Positions 42,975 through 52,768 of a stretch of 64,000 bases of DNA are shown here, in pieces. Origin of the DNA: Verrucomicrobiota bacterium. Lineage in GTDB: Bacteria > Verrucomicrobiota > Verrucomicrobiia > Limisphaerales > UBA1319. The notes beneath the pieces were generated by a model. That model ran no database searches and was not told the DNA's origin. It saw nothing but the letters and a program-made list of their open reading frames with translations. Every line of letters begins with the position of its first letter. Position 1 is the stretch's first letter. The stretch covers positions 1-64,000 of the forward strand of contig JAKLHY010000035.1 in the NCBI GenBank assembly GCA_022709905.1, in the 5' to 3' direction. A program made the position numbers and the translations under genes.

Positions 42975-44375
42975 ATGGGAGGCTTTTTCGGAGTTGTATC
43001 CAAGACGGATTGTGTGAGTGACCTGTTTTTTGGCACGGATTATCATTCCCATCTGGGGACCGTGCGAGGGGGATTGGCCGTGAGCGATGGGAAGGGGTTC
43101 ACCCGGTTTATCCACGATATTTCCAACGCTCAGTTCCGATCGAAGTTCGACACCGACCTGGCTCGAATGAAGGGCAACCAGGGGATTGGGGTGATCAGCG
43201 ATTACGAAGACCAACCCTTGCTGATTGGATCGCACCTGGGCAACTTTGCGATTGTGACCGTGGGGGTGGTGCGGAATTTGCCGCAGCTGGTTGAGCGGGC
43301 TTTTCGTCGGCGGCACGTTCATTTTTCGGAGATGGGCAGCGGCGAGATTAATCCGACCGAACTGGTGGCCGCGCTGATCGATGAGGAAGCCAGCTTTGCG
43401 GAGGGGCTTCGGCACGCGCAGGAGTTGATCGAAGGATCCTGTTCCATCTTGTTGCTGACAGCTCACGGCATTTATGCGGCCCGCGATCGTTTGGGGCGCA
43501 CACCCGTGATTCTGGGGAAAAAGGAGGGTGGCTGGGCGGTCACGATGGAAACCACTGCTTTTCCGAACCTCGAGTTTGAGACGGAGCGGTTTTTGGGGCC
43601 TGGGGAGATCGTGTTGCTGACTCCGGAGGAGGTCCAGGTGGCAAGCCCGGCCTTGGATCGGCTTCAGATCTGTGCGTTTCTCTGGGTTTACTATGGGTAT
43701 CCGTCTTCCGATTACGAAGGAATCAATGTGGAGGTCGCGCGAAACCGGTGTGGGGCGGCCCTGGCCCGGGAGGATAAGATAGAGTTGGACCAGGTGGCCG
43801 GCATTCCGGATTCCGGCACAGCGCATGCCCTGGGATACGCCAACGCCGCTGGCATTCCGTATCGTCGTCCTTTTGTCAAGTATACGCCGACCTGGCCGCG
43901 GAGCTTCATGCCCCAGGACCAGACGGTGCGTGATCTGGTGGCTCGGATGAAACTGGTGCCGATCCGTTCATTGATTAAGGGCCAGCGCATATTGTTCTGC
44001 GAGGATTCCATTGTCCGCGGAACGCAACTGAAGGACATTATCCAGCGGTTGTATGAATATGGCGCGCGGGAGGTTCATATGCGGCCGGCCTGCCCTCCGC
44101 TGGTCTACGGCTGTAAATTCCTGAATTTTTCCCGGTCCAGATCGGAAATGGATTTGGCGGCCCGGCGGGCGATTCTGGAAAAGGGGCGTGTGGACGAGGC
44201 GGACTTGCGAGCGTATACCGATCCCGAAAGCGAAAAGCACTGCTCGATGGTGGAGTGCATTCGACAACGGTTGAAGTTGACGAGTCTGCAGTACCAGCGT
44301 TTGGAGGATTTGGTGGAGGCGATTGGCCTGCCCAAGCGCCAGCTGTGCACCTATTGCTGGGACGGAGCCGAATAG
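42975..44375 (+). CDS. Amidophosphoribosyltransferase paralogue lacking the glutaminase cysteine
   Basis: 466 residues. PurF-like throughout, with the phosphoribosyl site intact (ILFCEDSIVRGTQ, residues ~338-350) and all four cysteines of Fe-S-type PurF present (233, 380, 458 and 461; compare 236, 382, 437, 440 in Bacillus). But the protein begins MGGFFGVVSK: where PurF has the essential Cys (CGIFGI), there is Gly. The glutamine-binding HRGQES segment is also changed (HLGTVRGGLA). So it should not hydrolyse glutamine; it may use free ammonia or do something different with PRPP. A canonical purF begins at 63883 in the same window. Gap of 157 bases to aas. Confidence 0.88.
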   Translation: MGGFFGVVSKTDCVSDLFFGTDYHSHLGTVRGGLAVSDGKGFTRFIHDISNAQFRSKFDTDLARMKGNQGIGVISDYEDQPLLIGSHLGNFAIVTVGVVRNLPQLVERAFRRRHVHFSEMGSGEINPTELVAALIDEEASFAEGLRHAQELIEGSCSILLLTAHGIYAARDRLGRTPVILGKKEGGWAVTMETTAFPNLEFETERFLGPGEIVLLTPEEVQVASPALDRLQICAFLWVYYGYPSSDYEGINVEVARNRCGAALAREDKIELDQVAGIPDSGTAHALGYANAAGIPYRRPFVKYTPTWPRSFMPQDQTVRDLVARMKLVPIRSLIKGQRILFCEDSIVRGTQLKDIIQRLYEYGAREVHMRPACPPLVYGCKFLNFSRSRSEMDLAARRAILEKGRVDEADLRAYTDPESEKHCSMVECIRQRLKLTSLQYQRLEDLVEAIGLPKRQLCTYCWDGAE

Positions 44376-44448
44376 GAGTCCCGAGGGTTTGCGGGCCAAG
44401 GACTTTTCTCGAGCCCAAATCCGGCCCTGGGACAGGCGGAGGTCCGGA

Positions 44449-47400
44449 TCAAACGGGGGCGGTCATCGGACGGCCATCCAGGACGTCACGGCTGGTCCGA
44501 GCGAGGGCGTAGGGCGAGAAGGGTTTTTGGAGGAAGTTAACGCCTTCGGCCAGCGTGAATCCAGGCATCGACAAATCGACGCTGTATCCGCTGATAAAAA
44601 TCACCTTGAGATCGGGGATTTCAGCGAGCAACGCATCGGCCAGTTCCCGTCCGGAAATGCCTTCGGGCATGACCATGTCGGTGATCAGGAGGTGAACAGG
44701 CGGGCGTTGGCTGCGCCACTGGTTGAGGGCTTCGACGCCGGAGCTGGCCTTCAGCACGGTGTATCCGAGGGCGGTGAGGATTTCCTCGATCAAGGATCGT
44801 AGGGAAGGTTCGTCTTCGACGACGAGGATGGTTTCGGATCCACCTTGATATTCGGGGGGCACGGCCCCTTCCGAGGTGGCGGCCTTGATTTCGGGCGTGG
44901 CGGGGAGGAAAACCTTGAAAGTTGATCCTCGTCCGACCTGGCTTTCGACTTCGAGCCATCCCTGGTGCTGTTTGATGATGCCGTAGACAGTCGCCAATCC
45001 AAGGCCGGTGCCTTTGCCGATGTCTTTGGTGGTGAAGAAGGGTTCAAAAATCCGGGCCAGGACGGCATCGTCCATGCCGCAACCGGTATCGGTGACGCTG
45101 AGGCAGACGCAAGGGCCGCATTGCGCTTCCGGGTGCTGCTGGGCGTAGTCGTCGGTGATGAAGAGGGAGGCGGTTCGCAGGATGAGCCGTCCCCCTTTCG
45201 GCATGGCATCGCGCGCGTTGACGACAAGGTTCATGATCACCTGTTCCATCATGCTGACATCGGCCAGGATGGCGGGCAGGTTCTGGCCGGAGTTGAATTC
45301 GAGCGAGACATCGTCACCCAGGATCCGCTGCAGCATGCGGGCCAGGTTGTGGATGACTTCGTTCAGGTTGATGGCCAGGGGCTGCATGGGTTGCCGTCGG
45401 CTGAAGGCGAGCAATTGGCGGGTCAGGTTGGCGGCGCGTTCGGAGGCGGTGACGATCTGCTGGAGGGCCGTTTCAGCGCGGGCATCCAGCTTGGATTTTG
45501 CGAGAACCAAGCAGGCTTGCCCCTGGATGATGGTAAGCAGGTTGTTGAAATCGTGTGCCACTCCGGCGGCCAGCTGGCCGATCGATTCCATCTTTTGGGA
45601 GTGTCTCAAACGCGACTCCAAATCATGCCGTTCTGTGACATCCTCGACGTAACAGTGGATGACCTGGTTGGCGAGGATGGGAAAGAACGACCAGTAGAAG
45701 GTCCGATCGTCCATGCGGACTTCGCGTTGAATGATGCTCTTGCCAGTGGCCAGGCAATCGCGCGCCAGTTGCGCAGTTTGCGGCGGGAGCATGTCTTGCG
45801 GATGGTCCAGCTGGAGGGATTCCGCCATGTTCTGGGCGGCGTGGTTAAAGTAGGAGAGGTTGCCCTCGGCGGAAAACTCGAGGACCGGATTGGGATTCCA
45901 TTGGGGAAAGGCGGCCAACCGCAACATGTCCTGCTCGGCTTGCTTGCGCTGGGTGATGTTTTCGACGGTGCCTTCGTAGTGGACAATTTCTCCCAAGGCA
46001 TCCCGGACGGCGCGCGCGTTTTCGGAGATCCAGATGATTCGCCCGTCGCGGCGGAAGACCTGGGCTTCAAAGTTCGAGACCTCATCCTGGTCGGCGACGA
46101 GCCGGAGGAAATCCTGCCGGCGGTGGGGGTCGACATAGAGTTGGTGATGACCGCTGGCGAGGCTGGTCAGGAATGTCTCCTGGGAATCGAATCCGAGCAT
46201 ATGCGCCAGGGCGGGATTCGCGGTGAGGTAATGGCCGTTGGGCGCGCACTGGTAGATGCCCTCGATGGCGTTTTCGAAGATGCTGCGGTAACGCGCCTCG
46301 GTTGTGCGAAGGGCCTCCTCGGCTTTCTTTCTGGCGGTGATATCGTGGCCGGTGGCCACAAAGAAATTGATCAGGCCTTGGGGATCCAGGATGGGGGTGA
46401 TGGTTTGTTCCTCGTAAAAGACCTCCCCGTTTTTCTTTCGGTTGGTAAACGCGCTCCGGAAGACCTGTCCTCCGAGAATGGTATCCCACAGTTCTTGGAA
46501 GAAGGCCCTGCTGTGATAACCGGACTTCAGGATGCGCGGGGTTTGGCCCACGGCTTCGGACAAGGAATAGCCTGTTAATCGTTCGAAGGCCGGATTGACG
46601 TATTCGATGACGCCCTCGCGATCCGTGATGAACAGATGGTCGGCGGTTTGCTCCACGGCGCGGGACAGTTTCCGCAAGGTTCCCTCCGCCCGGCGGCGTT
46701 CCGCGATGTCGCGGAAGATGGAAATCACGGCGATGGGGCGGCCGAGGGCGTCGATCATTCTGGCGGAACTGGCTTCGACGGGATAATGGCTTCCGTCGGC
46801 TCGTTCCAGCGTGAACTCGATGGTTTGAGAGAGGCCGGTTTGGATCGTGTCGTTTAAGGTTTGAATCGCGCGATCGCGGTCTTCAGCCGCGAGGAAATCG
46901 AATACCCGGCGGCCCAACATTTCTTTGACGGAGCCGAGGCCTTGGGATTTGGCGGCCATCTGGTTGGCCAGAAAGATTTTGCCGGTGAGATCGGTGCAGA
47001 CGATGGCATCCGGGGAGGTTTCGACCAGCGTGCGGTAGCGCTCGTCGCTTTCCCGCTGTTTTTGAATGGCGCGGGTTCGTTCGAGGGCATAACGGATGGA
47101 TCGTTCGAGCAAGGCCGCGTTGAGTTCGCCTTTGACCAGATAATCCGAAGCGCCGGCTCGCATGGCTTCCACGTCGGTGCTGAGGTCACCCTGGCCGGTG
47201 AGCAGGATGATCGGAGCCATTTGGCCGGAGGCTCTGGCTTCCCGCAGCAAATCCATGCCTGATCGTTCCCCCAGGCGGTAATCGACCAGGAACACGTCGT
47301 ATTCGTTTCCTTGAATGGCCAATTGACCTTCGGCATACGAGGCGGCCCAGTGGAGTTCGTATTTCTGGCGCTCGACCTTCGACAGGAGACGGCGGGTGAG

Positions 47401-47565
47401 GAGGAACTCGCCGCGATCATCGTCGATGAGGAGGATTCTGATGCAGGACGAATCCTCGGGGTTGCGATCGGCGGCTCGCGCGTGGGGATCAGTCGCCAGG
47501 GCGCCGGGCCGGATTGCGGGGGCATCCGGCTGCGGACTAGAGGGGTCAGCAGTCTTGGGCATCAT
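44449..47565 (-). CDS. Hybrid sensor histidine kinase with receiver domains at both ends and several PAS domains
   Basis: 1038 residues, no membrane segments, so cytoplasmic. Order: receiver (~42-160; IRILLIDDDRGEF, DVFLVDYRLGERSGMDLL), PAS domains at roughly 170-290, 295-415, 420-545 and 550-660, HisKA with His ~671 in GVAHDFNNLLTIIQGQ, HATPase (~780-900; VVNARDAMPKGG, DTGCGMDD, GTGLGLATV), and a C-terminal receiver (~915-1030; LLITDMVMPEGISG). The HDFNNLL style is that of NtrB/hybrid sensor kinases. No cognate regulator gene adjoins it. It is convergent with the PurF paralogue and divergent from the rhamnosidase, across a 236-base gap. Confidence 0.88.
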   Translation of the reverse strand: MMPKTADPSSPQPDAPAIRPGALATDPHARAADRNPEDSSCIRILLIDDDRGEFLLTRRLLSKVERQKYELHWAASYAEGQLAIQGNEYDVFLVDYRLGERSGMDLLREARASGQMAPIILLTGQGDLSTDVEAMRAGASDYLVKGELNAALLERSIRYALERTRAIQKQRESDERYRTLVETSPDAIVCTDLTGKIFLANQMAAKSQGLGSVKEMLGRRVFDFLAAEDRDRAIQTLNDTIQTGLSQTIEFTLERADGSHYPVEASSARMIDALGRPIAVISIFRDIAERRRAEGTLRKLSRAVEQTADHLFITDREGVIEYVNPAFERLTGYSLSEAVGQTPRILKSGYHSRAFFQELWDTILGGQVFRSAFTNRKKNGEVFYEEQTITPILDPQGLINFFVATGHDITARKKAEEALRTTEARYRSIFENAIEGIYQCAPNGHYLTANPALAHMLGFDSQETFLTSLASGHHQLYVDPHRRQDFLRLVADQDEVSNFEAQVFRRDGRIIWISENARAVRDALGEIVHYEGTVENITQRKQAEQDMLRLAAFPQWNPNPVLEFSAEGNLSYFNHAAQNMAESLQLDHPQDMLPPQTAQLARDCLATGKSIIQREVRMDDRTFYWSFFPILANQVIHCYVEDVTERHDLESRLRHSQKMESIGQLAAGVAHDFNNLLTIIQGQACLVLAKSKLDARAETALQQIVTASERAANLTRQLLAFSRRQPMQPLAINLNEVIHNLARMLQRILGDDVSLEFNSGQNLPAILADVSMMEQVIMNLVVNARDAMPKGGRLILRTASLFITDDYAQQHPEAQCGPCVCLSVTDTGCGMDDAVLARIFEPFFTTKDIGKGTGLGLATVYGIIKQHQGWLEVESQVGRGSTFKVFLPATPEIKAATSEGAVPPEYQGGSETILVVEDEPSLRSLIEEILTALGYTVLKASSGVEALNQWRSQRPPVHLLITDMVMPEGISGRELADALLAEIPDLKVIFISGYSVDLSMPGFTLAEGVNFLQKPFSPYALARTSRDVLDGRPMTAPV

Positions 47566-47801
47566 TTAGGTCGCTAGATCGACCGGTCACAGGTCCAATC
47601 ACTTACGCTCAATGGCTCCGCCATTGTTTGCGGGGTGTGTTTCGGTGACCGATCGAATGATCATGACGGAAACGAATCATTAATCAAGCTCCTAAAAAAG
47701 GAATGGCTTGACACTATTTCAGCACGGCGGCTTGGACGGTCACGATAGAGGCGGCAGTTCGTCCGCAAAACGCATTTTCATTCCAAACGGGATCGATTAG
47801 G

Positions 47802-50795
47802 ATGGATCCCATGCAGATGATGAGAATTCTGACCGTGTTGATGGTGCTTGGGGCGATGGGAGAGGGCTTTGGATGGAGCGAAGCAGCCAGGACTACTGGC
47901 TCCTCGCCGAACCCGAACGCCATCGGGGGCAAGCCTTTGGAAACAATGCAAGCCCGCTGGATTTGGCGGGCGCCCGCGGATCCGGCCGCCTACAATGAAA
48001 TCGTGGTGGCACGCAAGCGGGTCCGGCTCAGTGATCCCTCAAAGGGACGGATGCGGATCACCGCGGACAGCTATTACCGGTTGTTCATTAACGATCAATG
48101 GGTGAACGATGGGCCGAGCCGCAGCTGGCCCGAGCATTTCCAGTTCGATGAACTCGATGTGAGCGGCTACCTGCGGTCCGGGGAAAACGAGATTCGAGTG
48201 ATCGCCCGGTATTTCGGGGTTGGCGATTTTCATCGAGTGCCCCGGCATCCGGGTTTGCTGGCCCAGTTGGACGTATACCGATCGGATGGGAAGCGGGAGA
48301 CCATTATTACGGATCGCACCTGGGAGGTGGCCAAGGCGGAGGCATGGCTGGCGAACACCCCCAAGGTGAGCATCCAGATGGAGCCAGCGGAATGGTACGA
48401 TGCGCGGCTCGAAAACCGGTTGCGGTTTGCTCGGGCGCAGGAGTTGTTTTCCGTGGATGCCGGGCCGTGGAAGGGCCTTCATCCGCGCGATGTGGCATTA
48501 CTGACACGCCAACCGGTGGCTTTGAAGTCATTTCGTGGGGCTAGAATTGTGCAGGCGGAGGGGCTGAATTTTTGCCTGCCCGCCGCCCGTCTGGTCAATC
48601 CCGGCCTGATCGAGGCCAACCATACCGTCAGTTGCGCCTGTGGCATGGCGACCGTTCTGGAGAACAGCCAGTCTTGCGAACTCAGCCTGCAGAGCGAAGG
48701 CATGAGGTTCGCGATCGACGGCGTCGAGTCTAAGGACGGACGTTTCTCCTTGAGGCCTGGGCAACACTTGGTCCTGGCCTTTGTTCGGGAGGTTTGCGGG
48801 CATGACAAGGAAAAGGCGCTGCGCTTCATGAAACCGTCGGGATTTCGACTCTTCAATCTACTCGAAAACCGGCACGAGAATCCGTGGTGTTTTGTGAGAT
48901 TTCCGGAATACGCCTTTGCGACGAACGACCTGCGGTGGATTGGTTTTCGGGACGAGGACACCCGGGTGACCGAGAAGATTCGTGCCTATGGGAAAGAGGT
49001 GGAGTCGTTGCTGCAGGGGGTGCGAACCCCGGCCGATTTTCGGAAACAGCTGGGCCGGCGCGCTGAAGTAATGCCATCGCGGGAGATGTTTGTGCAGGAT
49101 AGCGCCTGGCAGTTTTATCAGCGGCAGGAGGTGGGGGATGGATTGGCGTATGTGCGAAATCCGGCGGCGTTGATGCACAACACGCCGGACATGACTGAGG
49201 TCAATCCGTGCCCGGACGGAGATGTGGAACTGCTCTATGATTTGGGCGAGCAGAATTGCGGTTACTTCGCCTTCGATTTGCTGGCGGATGCGGGGGTTGT
49301 TGTGGATTTGTACGCGGTGGAATACATCGCGCCGGACGGGCGCATCCAGCACAGCGGGGGCAACCGCAATGGCCTGCGCTACATTTCACGCTCGGGGGTC
49401 AACCGTTATTTGTCGTTGAAACGTCGCTCCGGCCGATATTGGTTTATGACCCTGCGCAACATGCGGTCTCCGGTATCGATCCGCAACTTGCAGCTTGTCG
49501 AGTCCACCTATCCGGTGGATGCCATTGGGCAATTCAGCTGCAGCGACGCGCGCCTGGACAAGATCTGGGAAATTTCGTCCCGAACCCTCAAGCTCTGCAT
49601 GGAAGACACCTTCACCGATTGTCCGCTTTATGAACAGACACACTGGGTGGGAGACGCGCGGAACGAATCGTTGTTTGCCTATGGCGTCTTTGGGGCGACG
49701 GATTTGGGGCGCCGCTGCATTCGGATTTCGGCTCAATCCCTGGAGCGCTATCCCCTGGTGGGATGTCAGACGCCTTCGTGTTGGGATTGTCTGCTTCCCG
49801 CCTGGAGTTTTCTTTGGGGGATTTCCACCTGGGATTACTACTGGCATACGGGCGACCGGGAGTTCCTTCGCGAAATATTTCCGTCCGTCATTCGCAACCT
49901 GAAAGGCGCCGAAGGCTATGTGACGAAGGACGGGCTTTTCAGCGGGCCTTTTTGGAACATGTTTGACTGGACGCCGATCGACCAGGGACAGAAGACTGTT
50001 TTGCATAACACCCTCTTCATGATTGGAGCGATTCGGGCGGCGCGCCAGGCCGCGGGCGTGATCGGGGAATCGCAATACAACAACTGGCTGGATCAATTGC
50101 AGGAGCGATTGACGCAGGGAGTCAACCGGTTGTGGGATCCTGTTCGGGGCGCCTATCCGGATGCGATTCGCGACGACGGTTCCATCAGTCCCTCCACCAG
50201 TCAGCACACCAGCTTTCTCGCGGTCCTCTATGATGTGATTCGTCCGGATCAGCTCGACGCCGCCAAAAGGAACCTGTTGGAGCCTCCCGAGAAGATGGTG
50301 CGGATCGGATCGCCGTTTGCCGTGCTTTATCTGTATGAGACCTTGGAAAAGCTGGGGCTTCAGGATGAGATCGTGAAGCAGGTTTATGAGAATTATCTGC
50401 CGATGCTCGAGGCGGGAGCTACGACGGTCTGGGAGAGTTTTCCGACAGGCACGACGGGATCGGGAGGATTTCCGACCCGGAGCCACTGTCATGCGTGGTC
50501 CTCGGCCCCCGTGCTGTTTTTAAACCGCATCATCCTTGGGATTCTGCCGGCGGCGCCCGCCGCCGAGGAGGTGGTCATCAGCCCGCGGTTGTCCGGCCTG
50601 AGCTGGGCCCGGGGCACAACCGCCACCGTGAAAGGCCCGATTCGGGTATCCTGGGTCTTGCGGGACCAGGCGGTCCGGATCGAATGTCAGGCGCCTCCAT
50701 CGATTCGAATCCGGTTTGAATCCAATCCCAGCCTGAAAAACAAGACCGTGTTGTTTAACGGGCGGAAGGTTTCGACTTCAGAAGCCGGAGAGTGA
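47802..50795 (+). CDS. Secreted GH78-like alpha-L-rhamnosidase
   Basis: 997 residues with an N-terminal export signal (RILTVLMVLGAMGEGFGWS). Removes terminal rhamnose from plant polysaccharides or glycosides. The N-terminal sandwich (YYRLFINDQWVNDGPSRSWP, GENEIRVIARYFG) is followed by the (alpha/alpha)6 barrel of GH78, with the conserved segment DTFTDCPLYEQTHWVGDARN containing the acidic residues used in catalysis, and LWGISTWDYYWHTGD further on. A C-terminal sandwich (VVISPRLSGLSWARGTTATV) is typical. A start at Met 47817 is also possible. Two small hairpins (50835-50848 and 50852-50869) follow the gene and may end its transcript before the next unit. Confidence 0.88.
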   Translation: MDPMQMMRILTVLMVLGAMGEGFGWSEAARTTGSSPNPNAIGGKPLETMQARWIWRAPADPAAYNEIVVARKRVRLSDPSKGRMRITADSYYRLFINDQWVNDGPSRSWPEHFQFDELDVSGYLRSGENEIRVIARYFGVGDFHRVPRHPGLLAQLDVYRSDGKRETIITDRTWEVAKAEAWLANTPKVSIQMEPAEWYDARLENRLRFARAQELFSVDAGPWKGLHPRDVALLTRQPVALKSFRGARIVQAEGLNFCLPAARLVNPGLIEANHTVSCACGMATVLENSQSCELSLQSEGMRFAIDGVESKDGRFSLRPGQHLVLAFVREVCGHDKEKALRFMKPSGFRLFNLLENRHENPWCFVRFPEYAFATNDLRWIGFRDEDTRVTEKIRAYGKEVESLLQGVRTPADFRKQLGRRAEVMPSREMFVQDSAWQFYQRQEVGDGLAYVRNPAALMHNTPDMTEVNPCPDGDVELLYDLGEQNCGYFAFDLLADAGVVVDLYAVEYIAPDGRIQHSGGNRNGLRYISRSGVNRYLSLKRRSGRYWFMTLRNMRSPVSIRNLQLVESTYPVDAIGQFSCSDARLDKIWEISSRTLKLCMEDTFTDCPLYEQTHWVGDARNESLFAYGVFGATDLGRRCIRISAQSLERYPLVGCQTPSCWDCLLPAWSFLWGISTWDYYWHTGDREFLREIFPSVIRNLKGAEGYVTKDGLFSGPFWNMFDWTPIDQGQKTVLHNTLFMIGAIRAARQAAGVIGESQYNNWLDQLQERLTQGVNRLWDPVRGAYPDAIRDDGSISPSTSQHTSFLAVLYDVIRPDQLDAAKRNLLEPPEKMVRIGSPFAVLYLYETLEKLGLQDEIVKQVYENYLPMLEAGATTVWESFPTGTTGSGGFPTRSHCHAWSSAPVLFLNRIILGILPAAPAAEEVVISPRLSGLSWARGTTATVKGPIRVSWVLRDQAVRIECQAPPSIRIRFESNPSLKNKTVLFNGRKVSTSEAGE

Positions 50796-50834
50796 GGATC
50801 GGATCGCCACAGAGCGCAAAACCAGGAGCCGGCG

Positions 50835-50869
50835 AACAGGAGCCTGTTAGGGGGTGCGAAAAGGCACCC
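50835..50869. terminator. Two consecutive hairpins after the GH78 gene
   Basis: AACAGG-AG-CCTGTT and GGGTGC-GAAAAG-GCACCC lie back to back, 40 bases after the stop and 47 bases before the next start. No T-run follows, so a terminator role is uncertain; attenuation of the following operon is another possibility. Confidence 0.3.
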
Positions 50870-50915
50870 GAGGTGAGGGATCGACATATCGCTCAGAAAT
50901 ATTATCCTGGGTTCA

Positions 50916-52595
50916 ATGAAATCGCTTTGGATCACGAGATCGGCTTGGGTGGTACTGGTGACAAGTTTGGCGGGATCATTTTCTGTGACCGCGGCTGAGT
51001 TTCGTCGATTGCCGTTGTCCGAATACCGCGACAAGATGAAGGCGGGCTGGATTGGTCAGATTGCCGGTGTGTGCTGGGGGGGGCCGACGGAGTTCCGGTT
51101 CAAGGATGCCATCATTCCGGAGGACGCTGTGCCGAGATGGACCCCGTCGATGATCAACGATGCCTTTGGCCAGGATGATCTCTATGTTGAAATGACCTTT
51201 CTGCGTTCTTTGGAAGAACATGGTTTAGACGTCTCGACACGCCAGGCGGGGATCGATTTTGCCAACAGCCGATATCCCCTCTGGTGCGCGAATGACGCGG
51301 GACGCAGGAACTTGCGCAAGGGCATCGCTCCGCCCGACTCCAGCCATCCCCAATTCAATCGTTGTCCGAACGACATCGATTACCAGATCGAAGCGGATTT
51401 CTCAGGCCTGATTGCGCCGGGGTTGCCCCAGGTGGCGATCGATTTGGGGGAGAGATTTGGTCGGTTGATGAACTACGGAGATGGGATGTATGCCGGGCAG
51501 TTCATGGGGGCGCTTTATGCCGAGGCGTTTTTTGAAACAGATCTGGTGAGACTCGTGGAAAAGGCCCTGAGAGCAATCCCGGCGGACAGCCAATACGCAG
51601 AGATGGTTCGTGACATGCTGGCATGGTACCGGGCCGATTCCTCGGATTGGCAGAAAACGTGGCGGCTTTGCCAGGAGAAATATCGGAAGAACCCCGAATT
51701 TCAAAAGGCCTCGAATGGCGGGATCGACTGCAAAATTAACGGGGCCTACGTGCTGATGGGGCTTCTTTATGGAAAGAAGGATCCCGATCAAACCATTCTG
51801 ATTTCATGCCGGAGCGGGATGGATTCCGACTGCAATCCGTCAAGCTCCGCCGGGGTGTTGTTTACCACGTTGGGTTCCTCTTCATTGCCCGGACGTTTTA
51901 CCCGGGAGCTCAATCAGGAGAAAAAATTCAGTTTCACCGCCTATAATGTTCCTGGTTTGCTTGCGGTTTGCGAGCAACTGGCCCGCCAATATGTTGTCCG
52001 TGCCGGCGGCCGGATTGTGACGGAGAACGGGCAAGAGGTATTCTTGATTCCCCATCAGGCGCCGAGGCCAAGCGCGCTCGAGTTGAGTTGGGCGCCTGGG
52101 CCGATCGCCAACAGCCGTTTCACCCCGGAGGAGATGGCGAAGATCACCGCGGTGAATGTGTCGGAGGACGTGAAAAAGGCCGTGGAAAAGTTTGCGCCGG
52201 GATGGAGCATCGATCGTTGTGGGCAGGACATGGATCCCGGGATTCGAGAACAGTTCGGGGGCAAATCGAACGTGCTGGTGACTCACCCGTTGGATCAGGA
52301 GACGGGCTGTGTGCTGTTCAGGACGATCGACGTGCCGGGGTCGAAGAAAACTCATCTGCATCTGGTGGTGGGCCATGATCCTCAAGGGGATTTCGAGTTG
52401 ATCGTAAAGGCCGATGGTCGGGAGCTCTTGCGGAAGGTCGTGGGGCCAAAGACCGCGTCCGCTCACTGGTTGACCGAAGAGGTTGATCTCTCGCGGTTTG
52501 GTGGGAATCGAATCAAAGTCGAGTTGGTCAACCAGCCGACTGGCTGGTCGTATGAAGCGGCTTACTGGGCTGAAATCAAGCTGATGAGCGAGTAG
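50916..52595 (+). CDS. Secreted ADP-ribosylglycohydrolase family protein
   Basis: 559 residues with a signal peptide (SAWVVLVTSLAGSFSVTA). The ADP-ribosylglycohydrolase fold is visible: GWIGQIAGVCWGGPTEF at the start, INDAFGQDDLYVEM (acidic metal site), NYGDGMYAGQFMGALYAEAFF, and CRSGMDSDCNPSSSAGVL, the second metal-site segment. The C-terminal ~150 residues form a carbohydrate-binding-like sandwich. Secreted members likely cleave ribosyl or glycosyl groups from outside material. Downstream lie a sugar transporter and ribokinase, and together they suggest ribose or ADP-ribose salvage, similar to ribose loci in Bacteroides. Confidence 0.85.
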   Translation: MKSLWITRSAWVVLVTSLAGSFSVTAAEFRRLPLSEYRDKMKAGWIGQIAGVCWGGPTEFRFKDAIIPEDAVPRWTPSMINDAFGQDDLYVEMTFLRSLEEHGLDVSTRQAGIDFANSRYPLWCANDAGRRNLRKGIAPPDSSHPQFNRCPNDIDYQIEADFSGLIAPGLPQVAIDLGERFGRLMNYGDGMYAGQFMGALYAEAFFETDLVRLVEKALRAIPADSQYAEMVRDMLAWYRADSSDWQKTWRLCQEKYRKNPEFQKASNGGIDCKINGAYVLMGLLYGKKDPDQTILISCRSGMDSDCNPSSSAGVLFTTLGSSSLPGRFTRELNQEKKFSFTAYNVPGLLAVCEQLARQYVVRAGGRIVTENGQEVFLIPHQAPRPSALELSWAPGPIANSRFTPEEMAKITAVNVSEDVKKAVEKFAPGWSIDRCGQDMDPGIREQFGGKSNVLVTHPLDQETGCVLFRTIDVPGSKKTHLHLVVGHDPQGDFELIVKADGRELLRKVVGPKTASAHWLTEEVDLSRFGGNRIKVELVNQPTGWSYEAAYWAEIKLMSE

Positions 52596-52768
52596 GGCAG
52601 GGCAAGGGGCGGCCTTGAGCCGGCGCGCGGAGAGCATCCCAGGAACATCCGTCAGTCAAGACAGATTTTTCAACGATGCGCGGAGAGGACCCTGCCGGCC
52701 ATTTTTTCCCTTTAAAAATGAAGGTGCCTTGTTAGTCTCAGTGAAATCCAAAACAGACCGGAGGAATC

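Noticed and set aside
44965..46578. Plus-strand open frame of 537 codons
   Set aside because: Opposite the hybrid histidine kinase; no motifs.
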